From CAWCUU01 sp963798855 (GTDB lineage: Bacteria; Gemmatimonadota; Gemmatimonadetes; Longimicrobiales; RSA9): a stretch of DNA of 64,000 nt. The position numbers and the translations under genes were made by a program. Positions 48,749-56,205 of the stretch are shown in pieces (positions within the stretch are counted from its first letter, which is position 1; the number at the start of each line of letters is the position of its first letter). The stretch covers positions 558,001 to 622,000 of the forward strand of contig CAWCUU010000003.1 in the NCBI GenBank assembly GCA_963798855.1. The letters run 5' to 3'. The notes under the pieces are model-generated. The model was not told where the DNA came from and did not search any database. It saw only the letters and a program-made list of their open reading frames with translations.

Positions 48749-48904
48749 AGGCGCTTTACTACAGGCGCTCACTGCAGGCGGTTACGGCAGGCGCTCAGTG
48801 CAGGCGCTGACTGCAGGCGCTCAGTGCAGGCGCTGACTGCAGGCGCTGACTGCAGGCGCTGACTGCAGGCGCTGACTGCAGGCGCTGACTGCAGGCGCTC
48901 ACTA
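48749..48904 (-). repeat. 13-bp tandem repeat, locus C (about 12 units)
   Basis: Exact 13-bp spacing from 48762: CAGGCGCTCACTG, CAGGCGGTTACGG, then alternating CAGGCGCTCAGTG and CAGGCGCTGACTG, the last form five times in a row to 48891, ending CAGGCGCTCACTA. Read on the minus strand the unit is GCGCCTGCAGTCA-like. It lies upstream of the glycosylase-like gene and borders a block of gene fragments whose other side carries locus D in the opposite orientation. Confidence 0.9.
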
Positions 48905-48927
48905 CATGCGCATTGCGTCGCGGAAGA

Positions 48928-49185
48928 TCAACGGTGTAGATGTCCACCATTCTTCAGCGTGCGCCGCGGAGCGGCCCGCGCCGTCGGACCGCCGCCCCAC
49001 ATGTCGCGCGTCACCTCCCGAACCAGGGGAACGTTGCCGAACTCGCGACGCGCCGCGTACTCGGCCTCCTCCCGGCTCTCCCCGCGCGCCATCCGGTCGC
49101 GTATCGCCATCTCGAGGTGCGCGCGGATCTCCTCGTCCAGCTCCGCGTCCCGTCGCCCGCGACGGAGCCACGCAGGCAGCTTCAT
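48928..49185 (-). pseudogene. N-terminal fragment of an ADOP-type ABC permease
   Basis: 85 codons beginning MKLPAWLRRGRRDAELDEEI, then HLEMAIRDRMARGESREEAE and REFGNVPLVREVTRDMWG. This is the permease-prefix domain of Acidobacteria/Gemmatimonadota macrolide-exporter-like permeases of about 800 residues. After DMWG (about 48985) the similarity stops abruptly and the frame ends 57 bp later, so more than 90% of the gene is gone. The start overlaps the stop of a PadR fragment, the usual partner order. Confidence 0.75.
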
Positions 49186-49290
49186 GCCTCACCCTCCGTC
49201 GCCGGCGGATTCAGGACCGCCGCGATCGCCGACGTCAGCTCCTCCCACCGCGACCGCTCCGCCACGAGCCGCTTCCGCCCCGCCGTCGAA
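49182..49290 (-). pseudogene. C-terminal fragment of a PadR-family regulator
   Basis: The last 35 or so codons of a frame ending at 49182 read AGRKRLVAERSRWEELTSAI and AAVLNPPATEG, the typical C-terminal helix of PadR regulators encoded in front of ADOP permeases. Upstream sequence on the same strand no longer matches, and instead contains a fragment of another gene on the plus strand. Stop and ADOP start overlap as ATGA, so the original operon junction survives inside the debris. Confidence 0.6.
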
Positions 49291-49474
49291 GCCGCACTGG
49301 TATCGATGCTCCTCGACCGGCACGAGGAGGCACTCGATTGGCTCCGCTTCGTGGACCAGGAAGCTCGGCGCGCAGTATTGTCCCGCGTTCGAGCCACTGC
49401 GACATCGCCCCGACTTCGCGGCGCTGCTCGATCGCGCGGGGTTCGGCCAGCTGCTACCCGCCCGCACACCCTGA
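49277..49474 (+). pseudogene. C-terminal fragment of a TPR-type protein, frameshifted
   Basis: One plus frame reads ALVSMLLDRHEEALDWLRFV and the adjacent frame continues with QYCPAFEPLRHRPDFAALLD and RAGFGQLL before a stop at 49474. The combination resembles the last TPR unit and tail of kinase/TolB-associated TPR proteins. It abuts the PadR fragment in opposite orientation. Assignment is tentative; the frame switch near 49360 is seen in the sequence. Confidence 0.45.
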
Positions 49475-49488
49475 CCGGGGAGCCCACT

Positions 49489-49593
49489 GCGCCCGCCGTA
49501 AGCGCCTCGCAGTCAGCGCCTTCGGTCAGCGCCTTCAGTCAGCGCCTTCCGTCAGCGCCTTCCGTCAGCGCCTTCAGTCAGCGCCTCCCCCCA
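49489..49593 (+). repeat. 13-bp tandem repeat, locus D (about 8 units)
   Basis: GCGCCCGCCGTAA, a 14-bp unit GCGCCTCGCAGTCA, then GCGCCTTCGGTCA, GCGCCTTCAGTCA, GCGCCTTCCGTCA twice, GCGCCTTCAGTCA and GCGCCTCCCCCCA. The last units overlap the end of the UvrD-like gene on the minus strand, supplying its stop codon and final residues. Orientation is opposite to locus C, so C and D flank 48905-49488 as inverted arrays. Confidence 0.88.
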
Positions 49594-51790
49594 GCATGTC
49601 CCGCATCCTCGAGAAGAAGCTCTCGCGCAACTCGGTGGACTCCTCCTGCGACAGGATCGCGCCCACGGTCTTTCGGTTCAGCAGGCCGGACGGGATCTCC
49701 TCCAGGTAGCGCGACGGCAGCACGTCCACCGGCTCGCCGCCCCGCCGTCGCGACGTGCAGCGGGAGAGCGTGAGGCGCTGCTTCGCCCGCGTTATACCGA
49801 CGTAGAGCAGCCGTCGCTCCTCGGCGAGCGGGTCGCCGCCGTTCTCGTCCGCGATGGAGCGGGCGTGCGGCAGGATCCCCTCCTCGAGCCCGATCAGAAA
49901 CACATCGCTGAACTCGAGCCCTTTCGCGGAGTGGAACGTCATGAGCACGACGCGATCGTCGTCGGCGTCCTGCTCCTCGTCGTCCTCCAGGTCCGAGAGA
50001 GCGAGGCGCGCGAGGGCGTCGGAGAGCGTCGGGGCGACGAAGGCGTCGTCGCCCGCGTCGCCCGCCTCTTCGGCCGGCGCGACGTCGAGCTCGGTCTGGC
50101 CGGCCGGGATCGGGCCGGCTGCGGCCCACGCGCGGCGCTCGTAGCGGGCGAGCGTGCCGACCAGATCGCGCAGGTTGTCGAGCCGGACATCGGCGGTGCG
50201 CTCGTTTCGCGGATCGGTGCGGATCGCCTCCTCGAGCCGGACGCGCTGGAACAGAGACCCGGCCCAGCGCGCGAGGGGCGGGTGCCCATCGGTCGGCGGC
50301 GGCACTCGGCCGGCGCGCGCCTCGGCCTCGTCCAGCGAGCGCCGCGCCCATTGCATCAGCTCGAGGAACTCGCGCACGGCGTCGGCCTGCGGACCGCCGA
50401 GCTCCGCCACGCCGCACACGCCGAGCGCGCGCCCGAAGGACAGGTGCCGGGCGCGGGCGAGGTCGGCCACCTTGAGCACGGTGGTGCGGCCGATGCCGCG
50501 GGTGGGATAGTTGATGATGCGTCGGAGCGCGACTTCGTCGTCCGGATTGGCGATCGCGCGCAGGTACGACACGCCGTCGGCGACCTCCTTGCGATCGAAG
50601 AACGCCGTTCCGCCGACGACGCGGTACGGGATCCTCTTGGCGCGCAGCGCCTCCTCGACGGGGCGGGACTGCGTGTTCGTGCGGTAGAGCACGGCGAAGT
50701 CGCCCCAGCGGATCTTGCGCGTGAAATGGCGCACGGAGATCTCGGCGGCGATCGTCTCGGCTTCCGCCGCGTCGTCGGCGTGCTCGTAGACGTCGATCGG
50801 CGCACCCGGCCCGTTTTCGGTGCGAAGCCGCTTCGGGTGGCGCCGCGGGTTGCCTGCAATGACGGCGTTCGCGGCCGCGAGGATGCGCTTGCTGGAGCGG
50901 TAGTTCTGCTCGAGCGTGACGACGCGCGCGCCGGGAAAGTGCTGCTCGAACTCCAGGATATTGCCGACGTCCGCGCCACGGAACGCGTAGATGGACTGGT
51001 CGTCGTCGCCGACGACGCACAGGTTTCGTCGGGTCCCGGCGAGCAGCCGCGCGAGCCGGAACTGCAGCCCGTTGGTGTCCTGGTACTCGTCCACCATCAG
51101 GTAGTGCCAGCGGCGCCAGACGTCGCGGCGCACCTCGGGGTCGCTCTCCAGCAGCCGCACCGGCAGCAGCAGCAGGTCGTCGAAGTCCACCGCGCCAGAC
51201 GCGCGCAGCACCTCCTCGTAGCGCGGATAGAGGTCGGCGGCGAGCACGGCGTAGTCGTCGGAGCGGTTGCCGCGCGTCGCCTGCGTGGCGACGTCGGCGC
51301 GCGCCTGGTCCGGCGTGATCGACTGCGTCTTCCACCCCGAGACCGTCCGCATCACGCGCTTCAGGTCGAACGTGTCGTCGTCCACCGACACATCGGACGC
51401 CGCGGTCTTCAGCGCGCCCAGCTGGTCCGCGGCGGCGTAGATCGCGAAGCGGCGGGGGAGCTGCAGTCGTTCGCCGTGCTGGCGGAGGATGCGGAGTCCG
51501 AGCGAGTGGAAGGTGCTGATCACGACGCCGCGCGCCTCCGCCTCCGCGTACGCACGTACCCTCTCGCGCATCTCGTCGGCCGCCCGGTTCGTGAACGTGA
51601 CCACCGCGATCCGCGCCGGGTCCACGCCGCGCCCCCGCACGAGGTGCACGATGCGATGGACGAGCGTCTTCGTCTTGCCGGAGCCGGCGCCCGCGAGCAC
51701 GAGCAGGGGCCCCTCCGTGTGCTGCACCGCCTGTCGCTGCTCGGGATTCAGCCCACGCAGGTACGGCGCTTCGCTCCTGTGGGAGATCAT
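49574..51790 (-). CDS. UvrD/PcrA-like superfamily 1 DNA helicase
   Basis: 738 residues from the ATG at 51790, which places the Q-motif (LNPEQRQAVQHTEGPLLVLA) at the N-terminus; the frame is open to 51958. SF1A motifs in order: GAGSGKTKTL (Walker A), VVTFTNRAADEMRERV, DEYQDTNGLQFRLARLL (Walker B), VVGDDDQSIYAFRGAD, LEQNYRSSKRIL, VVLMTFHSAKGLEFSDVFLI, LLYVGITRAKQRLTL. An acidic insert lies around residues 560-610. Roles in repair and replication restart are expected. The C-terminus ends MLGGGAD inside repeat locus D. Confidence 0.92.
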   Translation of the reverse strand: MISHRSEAPYLRGLNPEQRQAVQHTEGPLLVLAGAGSGKTKTLVHRIVHLVRGRGVDPARIAVVTFTNRAADEMRERVRAYAEAEARGVVISTFHSLGLRILRQHGERLQLPRRFAIYAAADQLGALKTAASDVSVDDDTFDLKRVMRTVSGWKTQSITPDQARADVATQATRGNRSDDYAVLAADLYPRYEEVLRASGAVDFDDLLLLPVRLLESDPEVRRDVWRRWHYLMVDEYQDTNGLQFRLARLLAGTRRNLCVVGDDDQSIYAFRGADVGNILEFEQHFPGARVVTLEQNYRSSKRILAAANAVIAGNPRRHPKRLRTENGPGAPIDVYEHADDAAEAETIAAEISVRHFTRKIRWGDFAVLYRTNTQSRPVEEALRAKRIPYRVVGGTAFFDRKEVADGVSYLRAIANPDDEVALRRIINYPTRGIGRTTVLKVADLARARHLSFGRALGVCGVAELGGPQADAVREFLELMQWARRSLDEAEARAGRVPPPTDGHPPLARWAGSLFQRVRLEEAIRTDPRNERTADVRLDNLRDLVGTLARYERRAWAAAGPIPAGQTELDVAPAEEAGDAGDDAFVAPTLSDALARLALSDLEDDEEQDADDDRVVLMTFHSAKGLEFSDVFLIGLEEGILPHARSIADENGGDPLAEERRLLYVGITRAKQRLTLSRCTSRRRGGEPVDVLPSRYLEEIPSGLLNRKTVGAILSQEESTELRESFFSRMRDMLGGGAD

Positions 51791-51945
51791 CGGGATCGGG
51801 TGCGAGGACTGCCGGTGTGCCCGGGCGAATATCGGGGAGAGGGCGGCTCGCCTCAAGGCCGTCCGACCCGGCGCAGGTGGCTCCCCTTGCCGGACCCGCG
51901 CCCAAGCCCGGAGATTGGATGTCCACCATCGCCCCGGAGGAACGC

Positions 51946-52470
51946 ATGCCTTCGCCACCCTACACGAATCTCCTCGAGGAATCGCTCAATGCGTGGTCGG
52001 ACGTCCGCGCGGGCGTGATCGCCGAGGTCGCGAACCTGACCGACGATGCAATGGAGTTCCGGCCGGCGGATGGCGCGCGCGCGCTCGCGGAGCTCGTGCA
52101 GCACGTGCTCGAGAACGCGCTTCTGATGGCCGGCGAGCTGACACGGCCGGACGGCGACTTCCGCCGCAAGCCCTATCCGGACCTCGTCGCGGAGCACACG
52201 CGAGGGCTCGACCTCGCCGCCGCTCGGTCGCGCTCCAGGCTGCTCGACCTGCTCCGCGCGACGCACGAGGACGCCGATGGTCGCTTCCGGGAGGCGGGCG
52301 AGCTGTTCATGCTGCAGTACATCCACCGCTTCGACGGGCTGCCGGGGACCCGCCTCGCGTGGCTCAACCACGGCATCGCGCACGAGTACTACCACGGCGG
52401 ACAGATCGCGCTCTACGCCCGCCTCATGAACGTGACGCCGGCGCTCACCCGCCAGATCCGCGGGGAGTGA
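51946..52470 (+). CDS. DinB-family protein
   Basis: 174 residues from the ATG at 51946 with GGAGGA six bases upstream. Four-helix DinB fold: NLLEESLNAWSDVRAGVIAE, ELVQHVLENALLMAGELTRP (first metal His) and LNHGIAHEYYHGGQIALYAR (HxxxH, last two metal ligands). The three His suggest a metal-dependent thiol transferase-type protein. Divergent from the helicase; its 3' end overlaps the tail of the methyltransferase gene by 26 bp. Confidence 0.85.
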   Translation: MPSPPYTNLLEESLNAWSDVRAGVIAEVANLTDDAMEFRPADGARALAELVQHVLENALLMAGELTRPDGDFRRKPYPDLVAEHTRGLDLAAARSRSRLLDLLRATHEDADGRFREAGELFMLQYIHRFDGLPGTRLAWLNHGIAHEYYHGGQIALYARLMNVTPALTRQIRGE

Positions 52471-53095
52471 CGGCGGGGGCGTCGCCGCCACGGCGCAGCA
52501 CGGCGACCCCCTTGCCGCCGAAGTCGACGTCGTGCAGCACCAGCTCCAGCTCGGCATAGCGATCGAGCCAGCCTTCCACGCTCGCGCGCTCTTCCGGCCT
52601 CGCCGCGTCGTCCAGCACGACCAACGCGCCGGGCGCCAGGTGCGGGCGAGCCATGTGCATCGGGCCGTCGCGACGGTAGCGGCGGGGCGGCGCGTCGATC
52701 AGCACGAGATCGTACGGCGCCCGGGCAGCCAGCGCGTCCGCCGCCCGCGTGTAGACCCACATGGGCCGCAGTCCGCCGAGTCGCAGCCCGAGCGGCGAGG
52801 CGACGAGGCGCGCGTCCACGTTCCTCAGCCGCTCCACTTCACCCCACGCGTCGACCGAGTGCTCCGGCTTGTGCTCGACCGACGTGAGCCGGCCGCCACC
52901 CGCGCGCTCGAGCGCGCGGCCGAGCAGCAGCGACGAGGTGCCGGCCCCGAACTCGAGCAGCGACCGACGCCCGTCCTCCAGCACGAGCCGGGCGAGGAAG
53001 AAGGACAGCTCCGGCGTGATCGCCCAGTCGGAGTCGGAGCGGGGTACCCAGGCCTCGAGCTCGGCCGAGCCGCCGGCGTAGAGGAGATCCTTCAC
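52445..53095 (-). CDS. Class I SAM-dependent methyltransferase
   Basis: 216 residues, GTG start at 53095 overlapping the cyanophycinase stop (GTGA). SAM-binding motif SLLEFGAGTSSLLLGRALER, then TSVEHKPEH (acidic ribose-binding residue), YDLVLIDAPPRRYRR and PHLAPGALVVLDDAARPEER. The layout resembles small-molecule or caffeoyl-CoA-like methyltransferases with a DAPP motif. Substrate unknown. The coding tail overlaps the convergent dinB-like gene. Confidence 0.8.
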   Translation of the reverse strand: MKDLLYAGGSAELEAWVPRSDSDWAITPELSFFLARLVLEDGRRSLLEFGAGTSSLLLGRALERAGGGRLTSVEHKPEHSVDAWGEVERLRNVDARLVASPLGLRLGGLRPMWVYTRAADALAARAPYDLVLIDAPPRRYRRDGPMHMARPHLAPGALVVLDDAARPEERASVEGWLDRYAELELVLHDVDFGGKGVAVLRRGGDAPAVTPRGSGG

Positions 53096-53991
53096 TCTTC
53101 GCTCGGGGGCAGCGTGGCCCGGCCGGTGCGCGGGTCGAAGGTGGACCCGGCGGGCAGCAGGTGCATGTGGATGCCGGTCGCGCCGAGAACCGGCGCGGAG
53201 ACCGACGTCAGCGTGGCATCACGGGCGTCGTAGACGACGGCGGCGCTCGCGCCACGGATCCGCCAGAGCCCGTCGGGCCCGACCTCGAGGGCGGTGCCCT
53301 CGTCGATGCCGATCCCGATGCGGGTGGGGTGGTCGAGCACGACGCTGATGAGGCGGTTGTGCCGCTCCCGGCGCAGGAAGTGCTGGTCGACGTAGACGCC
53401 GGGAAGGAAGCCCAGCCCCGGCTCGAGGTCGATGTAGCCGCGCGCGAGGCGCTCGTAGCTGTCGCCGTAGTAGCCCACCGTGTCCGTGCCGGCCCTGATC
53501 TGGCTCCCGGTCAGCATCGTATCGGACATGACGGCGGCGCCCGCCGACGTGCCGCCGACGACCGCGCCCTCCCGGAACCGACGCAGCATCGCCCGCAGCG
53601 TCGGCGTGCCGAGCAGCACCGCCGTGAGGCGGGCCTGATCGCCGCCCGAGAACCAGATGCCGCCGATGCCGTCGAGACGGCGCGCGGTCGCCGGATCCTC
53701 CGCTTCCTGGCGCGTCAGCACGAGCGGCTGCGCGTCTGCGCCCAGGCCTCGCAGCTCCTCGGCCTGCTCGTCGCCCGTCTCCTGCGCGCTCGCGCTCGCC
53801 ATCGGCACGACGACGATGCGCGCTCCGGCACCTCCCGCGAGATCGACGAAGCGTCGCATCAGCTCGCCAGGGCGTGTACCACCCCCGACGATGAAAAGGC
53901 TGCCTCGCGGCTGCTGCGCCGCGCCCGCCGCGGGGATCGAAAGCGCAACGAGGAGGAGGATTGCGGACTTCGATCGCACGAGAAGTCGCAT
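53092..53991 (-). CDS. Cyanophycinase-like serine peptidase, secreted
   Basis: 299 residues from the ATG at 53991 (GGAG about ten bases upstream; a GTG at 54000 is possible). Signal peptide SAILLLVALSIPAAGAAQQ. Peptidase S51 core: SLFIVGGGTRPGEL, IWFSGGDQARL and nucleophile Ser in GAVVGGTSAGAAVMSDTM, plus YVDQHFLRRERHNRL and GIGIDEGTALEV. Cleaves beta-Asp-Arg dipeptide bonds of cyanophycin or related aspartyl peptides; a secreted form suggests degradation of external polymer. No cyanophycin synthetase is in the window. Coupled to the methyltransferase gene. Confidence 0.88.
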   Translation of the reverse strand: MRLLVRSKSAILLLVALSIPAAGAAQQPRGSLFIVGGGTRPGELMRRFVDLAGGAGARIVVVPMASASAQETGDEQAEELRGLGADAQPLVLTRQEAEDPATARRLDGIGGIWFSGGDQARLTAVLLGTPTLRAMLRRFREGAVVGGTSAGAAVMSDTMLTGSQIRAGTDTVGYYGDSYERLARGYIDLEPGLGFLPGVYVDQHFLRRERHNRLISVVLDHPTRIGIGIDEGTALEVGPDGLWRIRGASAAVVYDARDATLTSVSAPVLGATGIHMHLLPAGSTFDPRTGRATLPPSEE

Positions 53992-54133
53992 GAATGACAC
54001 GCTCCGGGCCCATGGTTATCTTCACGCCGCGAGAAACGTAGTGGGCCTTGCCGGATGTCGCGATGGCCCGCTGGATTCCGCCGCGAACGCGGCCAGGATT
54101 CGAGCTGGAGGTGGCGTGGCGCTGAGGCAGAGC

Positions 54134-54853
54134 ATGGAGAGCAGCGGCGTCTGGCTCTTCCGCTGGCGGAGCTACCTGCCGCTCGCCCTGCTGGTCCCGG
54201 TTCTGTGGGCGCTCGCCCTGCCGTCGCCCTGGCCGGGCGGCGGACTGCCGTTCTGGTGGCAGCTGCTCTGCTTCGGCGTGTCCCTGCTCGGCCTCGTCAT
54301 CCGTGTCTGGGCCGTCGGCCACGCCCCGCACGGAACTTCGGGCCGCAACACGCGCGCGCAGGTCGCGGACGAGCTCAACACGACCGGCATCTACTCGGTC
54401 GTGCGCCACCCGCTCTACCTCGGCAACTACCTGATGTGGCTCGGCGTCGCGATGCTGCCCGGCTCGATCGCCGTCGTCACCATCGTCAGCCTCGCCTTCT
54501 GGGTCTACTACGAGCGCATCATGCTCGCCGAGGAAGCGTTCCTGCGCGAGCGCTTCGGGGCGACGTTCGAGCGATGGGCCGAGCGCACGCCCGCCTTCCT
54601 GCCCGCCACCCGCGGCTTCGTTCCCGCGAGACTGCCGTTCTCCGCACGATCCGTCCTCCGCCGCGAGTACTCCGGCCTCGCCGCGCTGACCACGCTCTTT
54701 CCCCTCTTCGTCGCGCTGAAGGATCTCTTCCGGTTCCGCCACGTGCAGACGCACCCCTTCTGGTGGGCCGTGCTCGCGATCGGCGCCGTGACCTACCTGG
54801 TGCTGCGCACGCTGAAGCGCCGGACGAAGGTGCTGGACGTTTCGGGCCGATAG
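54134..54853 (+). CDS. ICMT/PEMT-like membrane methyltransferase family protein
   Basis: 239 residues from the ATG at 54134; an in-frame GTG at 54116 with GGAGG five bases upstream is a serious alternative. Helices at about 12-32, 40-62, 100-125 and 190-215. The signature TTGIYSVVRHPLYLGNYLMW, followed by EAFLRERFGATFERWAERTP, is typical of isoprenylcysteine carboxyl methyltransferase-like enzymes. Bacterial members methylate lipids or small molecules; the substrate here is unknown. Confidence 0.82.
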   Translation: MESSGVWLFRWRSYLPLALLVPVLWALALPSPWPGGGLPFWWQLLCFGVSLLGLVIRVWAVGHAPHGTSGRNTRAQVADELNTTGIYSVVRHPLYLGNYLMWLGVAMLPGSIAVVTIVSLAFWVYYERIMLAEEAFLRERFGATFERWAERTPAFLPATRGFVPARLPFSARSVLRREYSGLAALTTLFPLFVALKDLFRFRHVQTHPFWWAVLAIGAVTYLVLRTLKRRTKVLDVSGR

Positions 54854-54980
54854 CGCGCGCGACTCCGCGCTTCTTTACCGCACCGTTACGCGTCCGTGTC
54901 CCCGGACGTGACGCAACCGATGGATCATGCGCCGACGCCTTGCGGCGTCGCCAACGGAAACCCGCTGAGGAGCGACAGGG

Positions 54981-56000
54981 ATGAAGCCGAATTCACTGCG
55001 GAGCCGCGCTCTCGTGGCGTTCGCCGTGCTCGGGCTGGCCGGCTCGGCGCAGGCGCAGGACGTGACGGTCGGCGGCGTCGGCTACGCCGAGTATCTGTAT
55101 CAGCTGTCGGACAGCGCACACTACAACGCGTTCGATGTCACGAGGGCCTACGTCAACGTCCGCGGCAAGTTCGATCACGGAATCTCAACGAGAATCACCT
55201 CCGATCTGTATCGGGCCGCCGACGGCTCCTACGACCTTCGCATCAAGTACGCCTATGTGAGCCTCGCGCTGGCGAAGGCGCCGATCGCGTTTTCCCTGGG
55301 GCAGATCCAGACGCCCTGGGTCGCGTGGCAGGAGGACCTCTGGGGCTATCGTATGCAGGGGACGGTGCCGCTCGACCGCGCGGGATACTTGACGTCGGCG
55401 GACCTGGGACTCTCGGCGATCGGCGACTTCCTCGACGACGCGCTCACCTTGCACCTCGCCGTCGTCAACGGCGAGGGCTATCACGCCGCGGAGAGCAGCA
55501 GCAGCAAGGACGTCGAGGGCCGGGCGTCGGTGCGCCTGCTGCGCTCCGACGTCGGCGGCTCGCAGGGAGGCCTGCGCCTGAGTGGCTACGCCGGCCTCGG
55601 CAGCTCGACGGGCGGCGGACTGCGCAACCGCTTCGTCGGCGAGCTGTCCTGGAAGTCCAGCCTCGCGACGCTCGTCGGCGAGTACGCGATCGCGCGCACG
55701 CGCACGGGGCCCGAATCGCCGACAAACCCGAACGTGCCGGGTCGCGTCGCGAGCGTCTTCGGCGTGCTGAACGTGCCCGACTCACCCATCTCGGTGATCG
55801 GCCGCCTCGACGTAGTGGATCCGAACACCGACCTGGATGGGGACCGGCACACCGTCGTGATCGGCGGCATCGCCTACAAGGTCTCGCCGAACCTGCGCCT
55901 GCTCGCCGACATCGACCACACCGGCTACCAGACGCAGCCGCCCAGCGCCGTCTACGACCTGAGGAACAAGGGGCTGTTGCAGGTGGAGTTCTCGTTCTAG
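54981..56000 (+). CDS. Outer-membrane porin-like beta-barrel protein
   Basis: 339 residues. Signal peptide LVAFAVLGLAGSAQAQ, then alternating beta-strand pattern throughout, e.g. VGYAEYLYQLSD, FDVTRAYVNVRGKF, KYAYVSLAL and QVEFSF. The C-terminus ends in Phe (VEFSF), the Bam recognition signature of outer-membrane barrels. It resembles phosphate-selective porin O/P-type proteins by strand pattern (around 16 strands). Converges on the second ClC gene across a repeat block. Confidence 0.8.
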   Translation: MKPNSLRSRALVAFAVLGLAGSAQAQDVTVGGVGYAEYLYQLSDSAHYNAFDVTRAYVNVRGKFDHGISTRITSDLYRAADGSYDLRIKYAYVSLALAKAPIAFSLGQIQTPWVAWQEDLWGYRMQGTVPLDRAGYLTSADLGLSAIGDFLDDALTLHLAVVNGEGYHAAESSSSKDVEGRASVRLLRSDVGGSQGGLRLSGYAGLGSSTGGGLRNRFVGELSWKSSLATLVGEYAIARTRTGPESPTNPNVPGRVASVFGVLNVPDSPISVIGRLDVVDPNTDLDGDRHTVVIGGIAYKVSPNLRLLADIDHTGYQTQPPSAVYDLRNKGLLQVEFSF

Positions 56001-56029
56001 GGGGGCGGAAGCGGAAGGCAAGGGGGGCG

Positions 56030-56205
56030 ACAAACAGCGGGCGAGAGACGACGGGCGACAGATGGCGGGCGACACACGACGGGCGACACACGACGGGCGA
56101 CACACGACGGCGCTTACAGCGGGACCTCAGCGCCCCCGCCCCTCCGAGTCCTCGTCGCCCGCCTCTCGTCGCCCGCCTCTCATCGCCCGCTCCTCGTCAC
56201 CAGGG
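56030..56205. repeat. 14-bp repeats in opposite orientations between convergent genes
   Basis: Left half: GACGGGCGACACAC-type units in direct tandem (about 56036-56108, variants GCGGGCGAGAGAC, GACGGGCGACAGAT, GGCGGGCGACACAC). Right half: CTCGTCGCCCGCCT-type units (about 56150-56200), the inverse complement. Core GTCGCCCG. The two halves can pair into a long hairpin in the gap between the porin and ClC stops, so this may serve as a bidirectional terminator. Confidence 0.75.

Noticed and set aside
48749..48904. Possible CRISPR array
   Set aside because: Repeats are 13 bp with no spacers between them and no cas genes nearby; they are direct tandem units.
53657..54133. N-terminal extension of the ICMT-like protein
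   Set aside because: The open frame runs back antisense to the cyanophycinase gene and reads as Arg/Ser-rich noise. A start at 54134 or 54116 fits the first membrane helix.
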